DNA of 64,000 nt from the NCBI GenBank assembly GCA_964577115.1, contig CAZNXJ010000018.1, positions 1-64,000 on the forward strand. The letters run 5' to 3'. A program made the position numbers and the translations under genes. Positions within the stretch are counted from its first letter, which is position 1, and every line of letters begins with the position of its first letter. Source of the stretch: CAZNXJ01 sp964577115 (GTDB lineage Bacteria > Planctomycetota > Planctomycetia > Pirellulales > Pirellulaceae). Under the pieces are notes generated by a model. It had not been told where the DNA came from. It did not search any database and worked only from the letters and a program-made list of their open reading frames with translations. Positions 16,476 through 26,790 of the stretch are shown piece by piece.

Positions 16476-19400
16476 ATGCATCTTCGAAATGTCGTTCGCC
16501 TGCCGGTCGGTATCACGGCCCTTGCCGGAGCTTTGCTTGGCGCGGCGTGTCTCGCGCCCGCGGCGGAAACAGAGCGACTGACGTACAACGAACACATTCG
16601 GCCGCTGCTGTCCGAGCGCTGCTTTGCATGTCACGGACCGGACGAAGGAGAGCGGCAGGCGAACTTGCGTCTGGACACGTTTGCCGGTGCCACCGAGGAC
16701 CTGGGAGGTTACCAGGCCGTCGTGCCGGGCGATCCAGATGCGAGCATCCTGGTCGAACGGATCAGCACGGAGGACGAGTCGCTGCGCATGCCGCCCGCTG
16801 ATTCGGGCGTGCCGCCACTGAGCCGTGAGGAAATCGAACGTGTTCGGCGCTGGATCGCGGGCGGGGCCGAGTACCAGGATCACTGGGCGTTCCTGCCGCT
16901 CAATTCGCAGCTGCCGCCGCTGCCAGCCGATCGTCATTGGCCGCACAATCCGATTGATCACTTCATCCTCGCGCGGCTCGAACAGCACGGCATTACTCCC
17001 TCGCCGGAAGCCGATCGAGCGACGCTGATGCGGCGTGTGTCGCTGGATTTAACGGGTCTGTTACCCACGCCGGAGGAAGTGGAAGCGTTTGTGAACGATC
17101 CCGATCCGCTCGCCTACGAGCGGCTCGTCGACCGGCTGCTCGCCTCGCCCCACTATGGAGAACGTTGGGGCCGCCACTGGCTCGATCAGGCGCGTTACGC
17201 CGATTCGCATGGCTACACGATTGACGGCGAACGCACCATGTGGCCCTACCGAGACTGGGTCATCTGGGCTCACAACCAGGATTTGCCGTTCGACCGCTTC
17301 ACCATCGAGCAGCTTGCCGGCGATTTGCTCGACAATCCCACCAAGCAGCAACTGATCGCCACGGCCTTTCATCGCAATACGCTTATTAACCAGGAAGGCG
17401 GGACGGACGCCGAGCAGTTTCGCGTGGAAGCTACGGTCGATCGAGTGAACACCACGGGCGCCGTTTGGCTCGGACTCACGCTCGGTTGCGCTCAGTGCCA
17501 TTCGCACAAGTTCGACCCGATCTCGCATACCGAGTACTACCAAATCTTCGCGTTCTTTAATTCGACAGCCGACGTGAACAATGTTGGCCCCACGGTTCCC
17601 GTGGCGCCGGGCGAGGTGTTCGGTGTGGAACTCGCCCCCCCGACTGCCCCGCCGCTGAGCGACGAACAGATTGCCGAACTGCGCATCGCTTGGGAAGCAC
17701 GGCAGCTCGCGCGGCTCGAACCACTTGCGGATGCCGCGGCGAGCTGGCAGCCGGCGGAGTACGCCGAGTACCGGACCGGTTCCGGTGGCATGCTCGAGCG
17801 GCTCGACGATAACTCGCTGCTGTACGACGGCAGCGCGTCGCCTCGCGAACACTACGTCGTGCGGGCGGTGGATACGCCGGCCGAGATCGCTGCCGTACGC
17901 CTTCGCGTGCTCACGCACGAATCGCTGCCGAAGATGGGGCCTGGCCGAGCGTCCAACGGCAACTTTGTGCTGACACGTTTTGAGCTCTACATAGATGGGC
18001 AGCGGCAAAACATCGCTAGCGCGTTCGCCGATCATGAGCAGCCCAACTTTGGTATCGCCGGCGCACTGGACGACGATCCGAAGAGCGGCTGGGCGGTGAA
18101 TGTCGGCAAGGGTCAGTCAGCGGTGTTAAACGCCAACCACGAAGCCGTGTTCGTGCTGGACTCGCCGGTCTCCGCGAGCGAAGTCGAAGTTCGCATGTAT
18201 CACGAGACGAACGACCATTACACCATTGGCCGGTTCGCTCTCGACTTCTCCCCCACGGTTCCGCTTGCTCCGTCCGATGCCACGCTGCTGGCCGCTCTGC
18301 AAACGCCTGCCGACCAGCGTTCGGCTGAGCACAACAGCGTGCTCCAGGCGGCGTTCGAACGTGATGAGCCACGGGCTCGCCGTGACAACGAACCTGCTCC
18401 GGGCACCGTGCCGCTCATGGTAATGCGTGATCTCGACGAGCCTCGCCCCACCTATCGCCTGACGCGTGGCGATTTCACTCGACCAGACATCGACGGCGGT
18501 GTGCTCCGGCCCGACGTACCGCAGGCCATCGCCCCGCCGCTCGATGAATCCAGCGGCGTGCGCAATCGGCTAACGCTTGCCCGCTGGCTCGTCGATCCGC
18601 GCAATCCGCTCACTCCACGCGTCGTGATGAACCGGATCTGGATGCGTTATTTCGGCCGCGGACTGGTGGAAACCGAAGAAGACTTCGGTTCGCAGGGGAC
18701 GTATCCCACGCATCCGCGGCTGCTCGATTGGCTCGCCGCCGAATTTCAGCGAAACGGCTGGAGCATGAAGCACATGCACCGCACCATTGTCACCAGCGCG
18801 ACATACCGTCAATCGTCCCACGCGCGTCCGGACCTTCGCGAGATGGATCCGCGTAACCTGCTGCTCGCCCGGCAGGAACGGCTGCGATTGGAAGCAGAAG
18901 TGATCCGCGATGCGGCTCTGTCCGCCAGTGGCATGTTGACCTACGAGATCGGCGGTCCCAGTGTCCATCCGCCTCAGCCCGACGGTGTGTATGCCTTTAC
19001 ACAAACCAACAAGGCGTGGAAGACGACGACGGGGCGTGATCGTTACCGGCGAGCGCTCTATACGTTCTTTTATCGCAGCGCTCCGTATCCGCTGATGACG
19101 ACGTTTGATGCACCGGACTTCCAGACGACCTGCACGCGCCGCGTTCGTTCGAACACGCCGCTCCAGTCGCTCACCCTCTCGAACGATATTGTCTTTGTCG
19201 AACTGGCGCGAGCGCTCGCCGTGCAGCTTCTCGACGATGTACCGGGCGAGTACGCCGAAACGCTGGATGCGCGAATTGACCGAGCGATTCGCCGCTGCCT
19301 GTGCCGCGCGCCGATGGAAGAAGAACGGGAGTTATTGCGGGCGTACGTCGTGCGACAAACCGAAGCGTTCGCCGAGGACCAATCGGCCGCCGAACAACTG

Positions 19401-19508
19401 GCAGGCGACGTGGCGTGGCCGCCGGGCACGGCCATCGAAGAGGCCGCGGCGCTTGTTTGCCTAGCGCGTGCCGTGATGAACACCGACAACTTCGTGACGC
19501 GGGAGTAG
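16476..19508 (+). CDS. PSCyt1/DUF1549-DUF1553 cytochrome-like protein (module 1)
   Basis: A 1010-residue planctomycete-type secreted protein. Signal sequence (about 1-30), then a cytochrome c-like PSCyt1 domain with heme motif CFACH (49-53), DUF1549 with a second CxxCH (CAQCH, 338-342, followed by SHKFDPI), a middle beta-rich region (about 470-590, FVLTRFELYIDGQ ... ALDDDPKSGWA) resembling a discoidin/galactose-binding fold, and a C-terminal DUF1553 domain (from about 694, NRIWMRYFGRGLV). The biochemical function is not known; in planctomycetes such proteins are encoded with DUF1501 proteins and often near sulfatases or glycan enzymes. Start ATG at 16476 gives the cleanest signal peptide. The next gene begins two bases after the stop codon. 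Confidence 0.88.
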   Translation: MHLRNVVRLPVGITALAGALLGAACLAPAAETERLTYNEHIRPLLSERCFACHGPDEGERQANLRLDTFAGATEDLGGYQAVVPGDPDASILVERISTEDESLRMPPADSGVPPLSREEIERVRRWIAGGAEYQDHWAFLPLNSQLPPLPADRHWPHNPIDHFILARLEQHGITPSPEADRATLMRRVSLDLTGLLPTPEEVEAFVNDPDPLAYERLVDRLLASPHYGERWGRHWLDQARYADSHGYTIDGERTMWPYRDWVIWAHNQDLPFDRFTIEQLAGDLLDNPTKQQLIATAFHRNTLINQEGGTDAEQFRVEATVDRVNTTGAVWLGLTLGCAQCHSHKFDPISHTEYYQIFAFFNSTADVNNVGPTVPVAPGEVFGVELAPPTAPPLSDEQIAELRIAWEARQLARLEPLADAAASWQPAEYAEYRTGSGGMLERLDDNSLLYDGSASPREHYVVRAVDTPAEIAAVRLRVLTHESLPKMGPGRASNGNFVLTRFELYIDGQRQNIASAFADHEQPNFGIAGALDDDPKSGWAVNVGKGQSAVLNANHEAVFVLDSPVSASEVEVRMYHETNDHYTIGRFALDFSPTVPLAPSDATLLAALQTPADQRSAEHNSVLQAAFERDEPRARRDNEPAPGTVPLMVMRDLDEPRPTYRLTRGDFTRPDIDGGVLRPDVPQAIAPPLDESSGVRNRLTLARWLVDPRNPLTPRVVMNRIWMRYFGRGLVETEEDFGSQGTYPTHPRLLDWLAAEFQRNGWSMKHMHRTIVTSATYRQSSHARPDLREMDPRNLLLARQERLRLEAEVIRDAALSASGMLTYEIGGPSVHPPQPDGVYAFTQTNKAWKTTTGRDRYRRALYTFFYRSAPYPLMTTFDAPDFQTTCTRRVRSNTPLQSLTLSNDIVFVELARALAVQLLDDVPGEYAETLDARIDRAIRRCLCRAPMEEERELLRAYVVRQTEAFAEDQSAAEQLAGDVAWPPGTAIEEAAALVCLARAVMNTDNFVTRE

Positions 19509-19510
19509 CA

Positions 19511-20974
19511 ATGATGCACGAGCCACGATCGATATTCCCCCTCGCCGCGAACGGCCATACAACGCGACGCGAGTTTCTCAGCCAGTCCGGCCTGGGCATC
19601 GGCAGCATTGCACTGGGAGCGCTCCTCGCCGGCGAGGGCTATGCCGGCTATACGATCCCGATCGACAGCGCGCGCCCGATGGCCGAACGGCCTGCGCCTC
19701 TGCCGGCTCGCGCGAAACACGTAATCTACTTGTTCATGGCTGGTGGTCCGAGCCAGCTCGAGCTGTTTGATGATAAGCCGAAGCTGAAGGACCTGCATGG
19801 GCAGGCGCCGCCACCGAGCTTGCTGGAGGGCAAGCGTTTTGCCTTCTTGAAGGGCAACGAAACGCTGCTCGGGCCGCAGCGCAAGTTTGGCCGCTACGGC
19901 GAGTGCGGCATGACGCTCAGCGAAATGCTCCCCTACCATCGCCAGATCGTGGACGATGTCTGCTGGCTCCAAGGCGTCACGACGGACGTCTTCAACCACG
20001 GCCCGGCAAAGCTGTTCATGAACACTGGCTTTCAAGCGCCGGGGCGGCCCAGTATGGGCTCATGGGCCACCTACGGGCTCGGCAGTCCCTCGCGCGATCT
20101 TCCGGGCTTTGTCGTTTTACAAAGCGGTCCGCGCGGGCCGCGGGCGGGAGCGTCACTCTGGTCGAGCGGCTTTTTGCCGACATCGTTTCAAGGCGTTCCA
20201 CTGCGCAGCAAAGGCGATCCGATCCTGCATCTGCGCAGCCCGGAGGGGTTGTCGCGCGAGCGCGAGCGGGAGTTCTACGATGTGGTCACGGCACTGAACC
20301 AAGCGCGCCTCGAAAAGGTCGCCGATCCGGAAATCCTCACGCGGATCAATGCCTACGAGATGGCGTTCCGGATGCAGAGCAGCGCGCCGGAACTGATGGA
20401 CCTGTCAGGCGAGACCGAAGAAACGTTGCGGTTGTATGGCGTTACGCCGGGCGAGCCGTCGTTCGCTGCCAACTGCCTGCTCGCGCGGCGCATGGTCGAA
20501 CGGGGCGTACGCTTCGTTCAGCTTTATCACACGAGCTGGGACAGCCATGGCGGTCCTGGTGAAACGCTGAATGAGGACTTCACCAAGGTTTGCCAGGAGG
20601 TCGATCAGGCGAGCGCTGCACTGGTCTTGGATCTCAAGCGGCGTGGACTGCTGAACGACACGCTCGTGATTTGGGGCGGCGAGTTTGGGCGGACGCCAAT
20701 GGGCGAGGCGCGCGATACGCCGGGGCGCGATCATCATGTCGACGCCTTCACGATGTGGCTCGCCGGCGGCGGCACGAAGCCCGGTTACATTCATGGGAAG
20801 ACGGACGAGCTGGGCTTTGGCGTCGTAGAGGGGAAGGTGCACGTCCATGATCTGCACGCCACCATTCTGCACCTGCTCGGCTTCGACCACCGCCAACTCA
20901 CGTACCGTTTTCAAGGCCGCGATTTCCGTCTGACCGACGTGCACGGTGAGGTGGTTCACGAGATCCTTGCTTAG
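19511..20974 (+). CDS. Tat-exported DUF1501 protein (module 1)
   Basis: A 487-residue protein of the DUF1501 family (alkaline phosphatase/sulfatase superfamily fold). The twin-arginine signal is TTRREFLSQSGLGIGSIALG near residues 17-36. The body contains HVIYLFMAGGPSQLELFD, GVRFVQLYHTSWDSHGG, VIWGGEFGRTPMGE and RDHHVDAFTMWLAGGGTKPG, the conserved DUF1501 blocks with metal-ligand-like Asp and His residues. Catalysis is not established for the family. It is the partner of the cytochrome-like gene that ends two bases upstream, and is almost certainly cotranscribed with it. Confidence 0.88.
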   Translation: MMHEPRSIFPLAANGHTTRREFLSQSGLGIGSIALGALLAGEGYAGYTIPIDSARPMAERPAPLPARAKHVIYLFMAGGPSQLELFDDKPKLKDLHGQAPPPSLLEGKRFAFLKGNETLLGPQRKFGRYGECGMTLSEMLPYHRQIVDDVCWLQGVTTDVFNHGPAKLFMNTGFQAPGRPSMGSWATYGLGSPSRDLPGFVVLQSGPRGPRAGASLWSSGFLPTSFQGVPLRSKGDPILHLRSPEGLSREREREFYDVVTALNQARLEKVADPEILTRINAYEMAFRMQSSAPELMDLSGETEETLRLYGVTPGEPSFAANCLLARRMVERGVRFVQLYHTSWDSHGGPGETLNEDFTKVCQEVDQASAALVLDLKRRGLLNDTLVIWGGEFGRTPMGEARDTPGRDHHVDAFTMWLAGGGTKPGYIHGKTDELGFGVVEGKVHVHDLHATILHLLGFDHRQLTYRFQGRDFRLTDVHGEVVHEILA

Positions 20975-21094
20975 CCCCACGAATCGTTGACGTGCGCGAT
21001 GCGGGGCAGTATCACAGGGAGGGGGCGCCATGCCCTCCAGCCCACCTTTAGACTTCCCGCCCGCGTCATCGTTGCCGGAAAGGCAAACCTGCCG

Positions 21095-24000
21095 ATGGAA
21101 TGCACTGCTCTTCGCGCCAGCGCACTCGCAATCCTGATGCTCCTGGTCACAGCGGTGACGGCTCATGCAGCGCCGCCCGAGTCGGTCGATTACCTGCGCG
21201 ACGTGAAGCCGATCTTCGAAAAACGCTGCTATGCGTGTCATGGAGCGTTTCGGCAGCAGGGCGAGCTGCGGCTGGACACGGCAAAATTCGCGCTCCAGGG
21301 TGGTGAAAGCGGGCCGATCATCGTGCCCGGCGATAGTGAACAGAGCCGGTTGATCGAGGCGGTGACGGGCGATCCGGATATCTGGCGGATGCCGCCGGCG
21401 GAAGAAGGCGAACAGGTTCCGGAAGAAGAAGTCGCCATCTTACGGGCATGGATTGATAGTGGAGCGGTCGCCCCGGAAACCGAGCAGCCGCAGTCAGATC
21501 CGTATGAACATTGGGCCTTTCAAACGCCGCACCGCCCGCCGCTCGGCGCTGCCGACAACCCGTCCTGGGTCCGCAACCCGATCGACATTTTCATCGCCCG
21601 CGAGCACGCTCGGCATGGACTTGTTGCTCAGCCCGAAGCGCCCAAGCACATCCTCCTGCGGCGCGTCTATCTCGACTTGATTGGCGTACCGCCGACTCCG
21701 GAACAGCTACGCGCGTTCGAAGCCGATGAGTCGCCGATCGCCTACGAGCGCGTCGTGGATCAGCTTCTCGCGAGCCCACAATACGGGCATCGTTGGGGCC
21801 GGCACTGGATGGACGTATGGCGCTACAGCGACTGGTACGGCTACGGCCAGGAGATCCGCAACAGCCAGCGCCACATCTGGCGGTGGCGAGATTGGATCGT
21901 TGAATCGCTGAACGCCGATCGCGGCTACGATCAGATGATCGTCGAGATGCTCGCGGCCGACGAACTGCGGCCTGATGACCCGGATGCGCTGCGTGCCACC
22001 GGATTTCTTGCTCGGCAGTGGTTCAAGTTCAACCGCAACGTATGGCTCGATACGGCGATCGAACACACCGGCAAAGCGTTTCTCGGCTTGACCTTCAACT
22101 GCGCTCGCTGCCACGACCACAAGTACGATCCAATTGCCCAGACCGAATACTTTCAGTTCCGGGCGATCTTCGAACCCTATGAGGTCCGCACCGATACAGT
22201 TCCGGGACAACCGGACATAATGAAGGATGGACTGCCGCGTGTGTACGATGCACACCTGAATGCGCCGACGTATCTCTTCGAACGCGGTGACGAGAAGCGG
22301 GCACGCACCGACGAGCCACTTTCGGCGGCCGTACCCGCACTGTTCCGCTCGCTACAGCTGGCGCCCGAGCCGGTCGCCCTGCCGCCCAAGGCCTACTATC
22401 CCGCTTTGCGGCCGCACGTCGCCGAACATCTGCTGGCCGAATCGAACGCTCAGGTAACTGCCGCCGAGCAGGCATTGCAGCAAGCCCGCGCAGGACGCGA
22501 CGCCGCTGCGAGCGTGCTTGCTCGCTTCGAAAGCGGGGGCAGTTCATCGAGCGAAGCAGGCTTGGCCGAGCGGACGCTGCACGACCATTTCGATGCGGCG
22601 AATCCCGAGCTCTGGCAGGTTGGCGAAGGTGACTGGCACTACCGCGACGGCCGGCTCGAACAACGGCAAGCCGGCCCGACCGAACGCCGCCTCGTTTCGG
22701 TGGACGATCACCCGCAGGATTTTCAAGTCGAACTGCGCATGCGCATTACCGGCGGCGACATGTGGCAATCGTGCGGGCTAAGCTTCGACCGCCGCGATGA
22801 CGATAACTCTACCGGCGTCTATCTGAGCGCTCATAATGGCGGAAAAATCCAGATTTACCACTCGCGCGGCGGAAAGAGCGAGTATCCCGCAGGGGGAACA
22901 AAAGCGTTTCCGGTGCAACTGAACACCGATTACACGCTGCGTGTCGAAGTGCGCGAGGCGCTGGTCAACGTGTGGGTCAACGATCAGTTGCAGTTGGTCT
23001 ACTCGCTTCCCTATCCCCGCGAGCGCGGCAAGCTGGCCTTGTGGGCATTTGACGCGACGACCGAGTTTGATGAAGTGCAGGTCGGCCCGCTGCCGGAAGA
23101 ATGGCAGCTGGCGTCCGAACTGCCCGCCGAAGGCGCTGCGGTGCCCGTGCGAACGGCCGAGGCCGCTCGGCAGCAGCTCGAAGCCGCGGAAAAACAATTG
23201 CACATTGCCGAGCGCAAACAGGAACTCGCCACCGCGCAGCATCGCTCGCTGGTCGCGCGTCTGGCGGCCGAGCAGGCTCGGTATGCAGCGCCGCCGAGCG
23301 ACAATGCCAGTGAACTAGCCAGCGAGGCCGCTCGCGCCGAAAAGGAAGCGGCGCTGTGCCAGGTCGAGCTGGAGATGGCGGAACTCGAACAGCAGCTCGA
23401 GGCCGCTCGCGCGGGTGATATGAGCAAGGTCGAGGAGCTTGAGAAAAAGCTCGCCGATGCCACCAACCGCCGCTCGGCGGCGGTATCCGCGTGCGAAGCG
23501 CCCGGCGAACAATATTCGCCTGTCGGAACGGTGTATCCGTCCACGAGCAGCGGCCGGCGCCTCGCGCTGGCTCGCTGGATCACGCATCCCGAAAACCCAC
23601 TGACGGCGCGCGTCGCCATCAACCAGATGTGGATGCGCCACTTCGGCAGTCCGCTGGTATCAACGGTCTTCGACTTTGGGATGAATGGGCAACCGCCGAC
23701 GCATCCCGAGCTGCTTGACTGGTTGGCCATGGAATTCATCGACTCGGGCTGGTCGATGAAGCACATCCACCGGCTCATGGTGACCTCGGCAACGTACCGC
23801 ATGCAGTCGTGGTCGGGACCGGATGCCGCGGAGAACCAGCAGCGCGATCCCGACAACCGTTTTCTTTGGCGAACCAACCCGCGGCGCATGGAAGCCGAGA
23901 TCGTCCGCGATAGCGTGCTCGCCGTCGGCGGCGGGCTCGACCTATCGGTGGGTGGCCCCGAGCTTGCTCATACGCTCGGCGAAACCACGCGGCGGCGGAG

Positions 24001-24451
24001 CATCTACTATCAACATGCCGCCGAGCGGCAAATGGAATTCTTGTCGATGTTCGACATCGCAAGCGTGAACGAGTGCTACCGGCGCAGCGAAAGCGTCGTT
24101 CCGCAGCAAGCGCTCGCGATGGCCAACAGTACGACCGTGCAGCGCGAAGCGCGGTGGTTGGCGCGCGAGCTGTCGCGCACGGTGGGCGTCGAGGCGGCGG
24201 ATGCCGAGCATCAGTTCGTCGAGGCGGCGTTTGTACGCGTGCTTGGACGCAGTGCAACCGCTGAAGAAATGCAGCTCTGCACGAAATTTCTCGAGCGCCA
24301 GCGGCAGATGTTCAACGACCCATCGCGGCTGACCAAGTTCACGGCCGGCGCCGACCCAGGCCTCGCGCCTTCGGAAGATCCGGCTCTACGAGCGCGCGAG
24401 AACCTGACGCTTGTTCTCCTGAACCACACCGACTTCGTAACGATCCGATAA
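21095..24451 (+). CDS. PSCyt1/DUF1549-DUF1553 cytochrome-like protein with inserted lectin-like and coiled-coil regions (module 2)
   Basis: An 1118-residue secreted protein. Signal sequence (1-25), PSCyt1 with heme motif CYACH (45-49), DUF1549 with CARCHDHKYDPI (about 335-346), and DUF1553 at the C-terminus (from about 819, NQMWMRHFGSPLV). Between them is an insertion not found in module 1: residues about 494-668 form a jelly-roll-like unit of the DUF1080/LamG type (LHDHFDAANPELWQVGEGDW ... YTLRVEVREALVNVWVNDQLQL). Heptad-rich coiled coil (about 684-802) follows it, with a shorter helix before it (about 445-485). The insert suggests carbohydrate binding, and the coiled coil oligomerisation or reach. 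The ATG at 21095 gives the normal signal peptide. It follows module 1 after 120 bp. Confidence 0.87.
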   Translation: MECTALRASALAILMLLVTAVTAHAAPPESVDYLRDVKPIFEKRCYACHGAFRQQGELRLDTAKFALQGGESGPIIVPGDSEQSRLIEAVTGDPDIWRMPPAEEGEQVPEEEVAILRAWIDSGAVAPETEQPQSDPYEHWAFQTPHRPPLGAADNPSWVRNPIDIFIAREHARHGLVAQPEAPKHILLRRVYLDLIGVPPTPEQLRAFEADESPIAYERVVDQLLASPQYGHRWGRHWMDVWRYSDWYGYGQEIRNSQRHIWRWRDWIVESLNADRGYDQMIVEMLAADELRPDDPDALRATGFLARQWFKFNRNVWLDTAIEHTGKAFLGLTFNCARCHDHKYDPIAQTEYFQFRAIFEPYEVRTDTVPGQPDIMKDGLPRVYDAHLNAPTYLFERGDEKRARTDEPLSAAVPALFRSLQLAPEPVALPPKAYYPALRPHVAEHLLAESNAQVTAAEQALQQARAGRDAAASVLARFESGGSSSSEAGLAERTLHDHFDAANPELWQVGEGDWHYRDGRLEQRQAGPTERRLVSVDDHPQDFQVELRMRITGGDMWQSCGLSFDRRDDDNSTGVYLSAHNGGKIQIYHSRGGKSEYPAGGTKAFPVQLNTDYTLRVEVREALVNVWVNDQLQLVYSLPYPRERGKLALWAFDATTEFDEVQVGPLPEEWQLASELPAEGAAVPVRTAEAARQQLEAAEKQLHIAERKQELATAQHRSLVARLAAEQARYAAPPSDNASELASEAARAEKEAALCQVELEMAELEQQLEAARAGDMSKVEELEKKLADATNRRSAAVSACEAPGEQYSPVGTVYPSTSSGRRLALARWITHPENPLTARVAINQMWMRHFGSPLVSTVFDFGMNGQPPTHPELLDWLAMEFIDSGWSMKHIHRLMVTSATYRMQSWSGPDAAENQQRDPDNRFLWRTNPRRMEAEIVRDSVLAVGGGLDLSVGGPELAHTLGETTRRRSIYYQHAAERQMEFLSMFDIASVNECYRRSESVVPQQALAMANSTTVQREARWLARELSRTVGVEAADAEHQFVEAAFVRVLGRSATAEEMQLCTKFLERQRQMFNDPSRLTKFTAGADPGLAPSEDPALRARENLTLVLLNHTDFVTIR

Positions 24452-24468
24452 TCTCGCGAGGGATGGCC

Positions 24469-25941
24469 ATGGCTTTAAGACGGAATACAACGCACGTAGG
24501 CCCCCGTGTGGCGTCGCGCCGGCAATTCCTGGCCGATGTAGGCATGGGCTTCACTGGGCTTGCGCTCGGTACGATGCTCGCCCGCGACGGAGTCGCCGGT
24601 ACCTCGGCGCTCGGCCAGCTCCATCACACGCCGAAGGCCAAGAGCGTCATCTGGATCTTCTGCATCGGCGGAACGAGCCACATGGAGAGCTTCGATCCGA
24701 AGCCGGCGCTGAATAAGTACGCGGGCAAGACGTACGAAGAAACGCCCTACCAGGATGTGCTCGACTCGCCGTATTTCGACAAGAACCTGCGCGAAGTTGT
24801 CGCCGGCCTGCACAAAGTGCGTTCGAAAATCTTCCCGATGCAGGTTGGGTACCGGGCGCATGGAGCGAGCGGTATCGAGATCACCGACTGGTGGCCGCAC
24901 CTGGCCACGTGTGTCGATGACCTGGCCATCATTCGCTCGATGTGGACCACCGACAACAACCATGGCGCGCAGCTCCAGTTCCACACGGGCCGCCATTCGC
25001 TCGACGGATTTTTCCCCACGATCGGCTCGTGGGTCCATTACGGGCTCGGTTCACTAAACGATGATCTGCCGCAGTTCGTTGTGCTGGGAACTCCCATCGC
25101 CGATTGCTGCGGTGGTGTCCAGGCGCACGGCGCGAATTATCTCGGCCCGGAACATGACGGCGTGCAACTGAAGATCGATCCGCTCAGCCCGCTGCCGTTT
25201 GCGAGCCCTGGCCAGCACATGTACCGGGAGGAGCAAGCGGAATCGTTCGAGCTGCTCGGCGAGCTTAATGAGCTCGCGGCCGTGCAGTACCCGGATGATC
25301 CCGCACTGCGTGCTCGGATTAAATCGTACGAGCTCGCGTTCCGCATGCAGATGTCGGTACCGGACGTGGTGCGGTTCCAGGACGAAACGCAAGCCACTCA
25401 CCAGCTATACGGTCTGGATAACGACGTCACGCGACCGTTCGGTCAGCAGTGCCTCGCCGCGCGCCGCCTGGTCGAGCGCGGGGTGCGGTTCGTGCAGATC
25501 TTCCATGGCAGCAACGGCGGCGCGGGTGCCTGGGATGCTCATGGCAATCTCAAAGCCGGCCACTCGGCGCTCTGCAAGCAAGTCGACCAGCCCATCGCCG
25601 GGCTACTGAAAGACCTCAAGCAGCGCGGGCTGCTCGACGAAACCATCGTGGTCTGGGGAACCGAGTTTGGACGGACTCCGGGTGCGGAAGGCGCGGACGG
25701 TCGCGATCACCATCCCTACGGTTTCTCGGTCTGGATGGCGGGGGGCGGAATCCGCCGCGGCGTCGTCCATGGAGCGACCGACGAGCTAGGATTTCATGCC
25801 GTCGAGAATCGGCACTATGTGACCGACCTGCACGCAACGGTGCTCCACCAGCTGGGGCTCGACTCACGAAGGCTCGAAGTCCCCGGCCGCAAACGGCTCG
25901 AAATCGACATTGGCCGGCCGATCACCGAGCTCATCGCCTGA
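24469..25941 (+). CDS. Tat-exported DUF1501 protein (module 2)
   Basis: A 490-residue DUF1501 protein with twin-arginine signal (SRRQFLADVGMGFTGLALG). Conserved blocks include VIWIFCIGGTSHMESFDPKPALN, GVRFVQIFHGSNGG, VVWGTEFGRTPGAEGADGRDHHPYGFSVWMAGGGIRRG. It differs clearly from the module 1 partner, so the two modules are old paralogues rather than a fresh duplication. An ATG six bases upstream (24463) is possible, but the GAGG at about 24457 is correctly spaced only for 24469. It starts 17 bp after the cytochrome-like gene. Confidence 0.87.
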   Translation: MALRRNTTHVGPRVASRRQFLADVGMGFTGLALGTMLARDGVAGTSALGQLHHTPKAKSVIWIFCIGGTSHMESFDPKPALNKYAGKTYEETPYQDVLDSPYFDKNLREVVAGLHKVRSKIFPMQVGYRAHGASGIEITDWWPHLATCVDDLAIIRSMWTTDNNHGAQLQFHTGRHSLDGFFPTIGSWVHYGLGSLNDDLPQFVVLGTPIADCCGGVQAHGANYLGPEHDGVQLKIDPLSPLPFASPGQHMYREEQAESFELLGELNELAAVQYPDDPALRARIKSYELAFRMQMSVPDVVRFQDETQATHQLYGLDNDVTRPFGQQCLAARRLVERGVRFVQIFHGSNGGAGAWDAHGNLKAGHSALCKQVDQPIAGLLKDLKQRGLLDETIVVWGTEFGRTPGAEGADGRDHHPYGFSVWMAGGGIRRGVVHGATDELGFHAVENRHYVTDLHATVLHQLGLDSRRLEVPGRKRLEIDIGRPITELIA

Positions 25942-26063
25942 CGCTGGCATCACGCGCTGCGTGAATCACTACCCCTCCGAATGGGTGCCGCGATTCGTCT
26001 TGTTGGATCCATCGTGGGCGGCGTAGAATCCGCGCCACCCCTTCTACCCTTACGAGGAGCGAC

Positions 26064-26666
26064 ATGCTGGATCTTTCAAGCGTCACGGCACTGCATCGGG
26101 AAACGGTCGAACGCTGGCACCACGAACCGATTGAGATCGCGTCCGAGGGCATCCTCGGGACGATCGAAAAGCAACACAGCTTCAACTTCCTGCTGTGGCA
26201 CGAAGAGGACATTGTGCGCAGCCCGGATGTGGGGGACGAGCGGATTGTGGCGGCGAAGCGCAATATCGACCGCTACAACCAGCAGCGCAACGACTGGATC
26301 GAGCGGGTCGATGACGCGATTACGGAACTTCTGGCGGAGCACCAGATTACGCCCGCCGCAGACGCGCGCCTGAATACCGAAACGCCGGGGAGCACGATCG
26401 ACCGGCTCTCGATTCTCTCGCTGCGGATCTATCACATGCGCGAGCAGTGCGAGCGTACGGATGCGTCGGCCGAACACCGGGCGTCGGTCGAGCGGAAGCT
26501 GGCAATTTGCTACGAGCAGCTTGCGGATCTTTCGCAGTCGGCTCAGGAGCTGATCGACGACATTTTCGCGGGCCGGAAACGTCATAAAACGTACCGGCAA
26601 CTCAAGATGTACAATGACCCGAACTTGAATCCGTACCTCTATCGAGCGGCCACGACGGGACGCTAG
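26064..26666 (+). CDS. DUF4254 domain protein
   Basis: A 200-residue soluble, almost wholly alpha-helical protein that matches the DUF4254 pattern: HSFNFLLWHEEDIVRSPDVGDERIVAAKRNIDRYNQQRNDWIE, then TPGSTIDRLSILSLRIYHM and a basic C-terminus HKTYRQLKMYNDPNLNPYLY. The role is unknown; in other bacteria the family is sometimes found near cell-envelope glycan genes. The RBS GAGGAG lies just before the ATG. Flanked by the DUF1501 gene and a HEAT/LRR/PDZ gene without clear operon linkage. Confidence 0.78.
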   Translation: MLDLSSVTALHRETVERWHHEPIEIASEGILGTIEKQHSFNFLLWHEEDIVRSPDVGDERIVAAKRNIDRYNQQRNDWIERVDDAITELLAEHQITPAADARLNTETPGSTIDRLSILSLRIYHMREQCERTDASAEHRASVERKLAICYEQLADLSQSAQELIDDIFAGRKRHKTYRQLKMYNDPNLNPYLYRAATTGR

Positions 26667-26790
26667 CCGCCCGTGGCACGACGCGCGTGATTCCGGCACC
26701 CGGGCAGCCGTTGCCGCTCCCCGCGGCACCTCGGCTTTGTTAGGCTGGTAATAGCCCTCCAACCTGATCCGCTACTCACGGCTGATTGCC

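Noticed and set aside
17061..18035. Long antisense frame inside the first PSCyt gene
   Set aside because: The sense strand carries clear domains and heme motifs; the antisense product matches nothing.
25950..25964. Short hairpin TCACGC-GCT-GCGTGA after the second DUF1501 gene
   Set aside because: Six-bp stem without a T-run; too weak to call a terminator.
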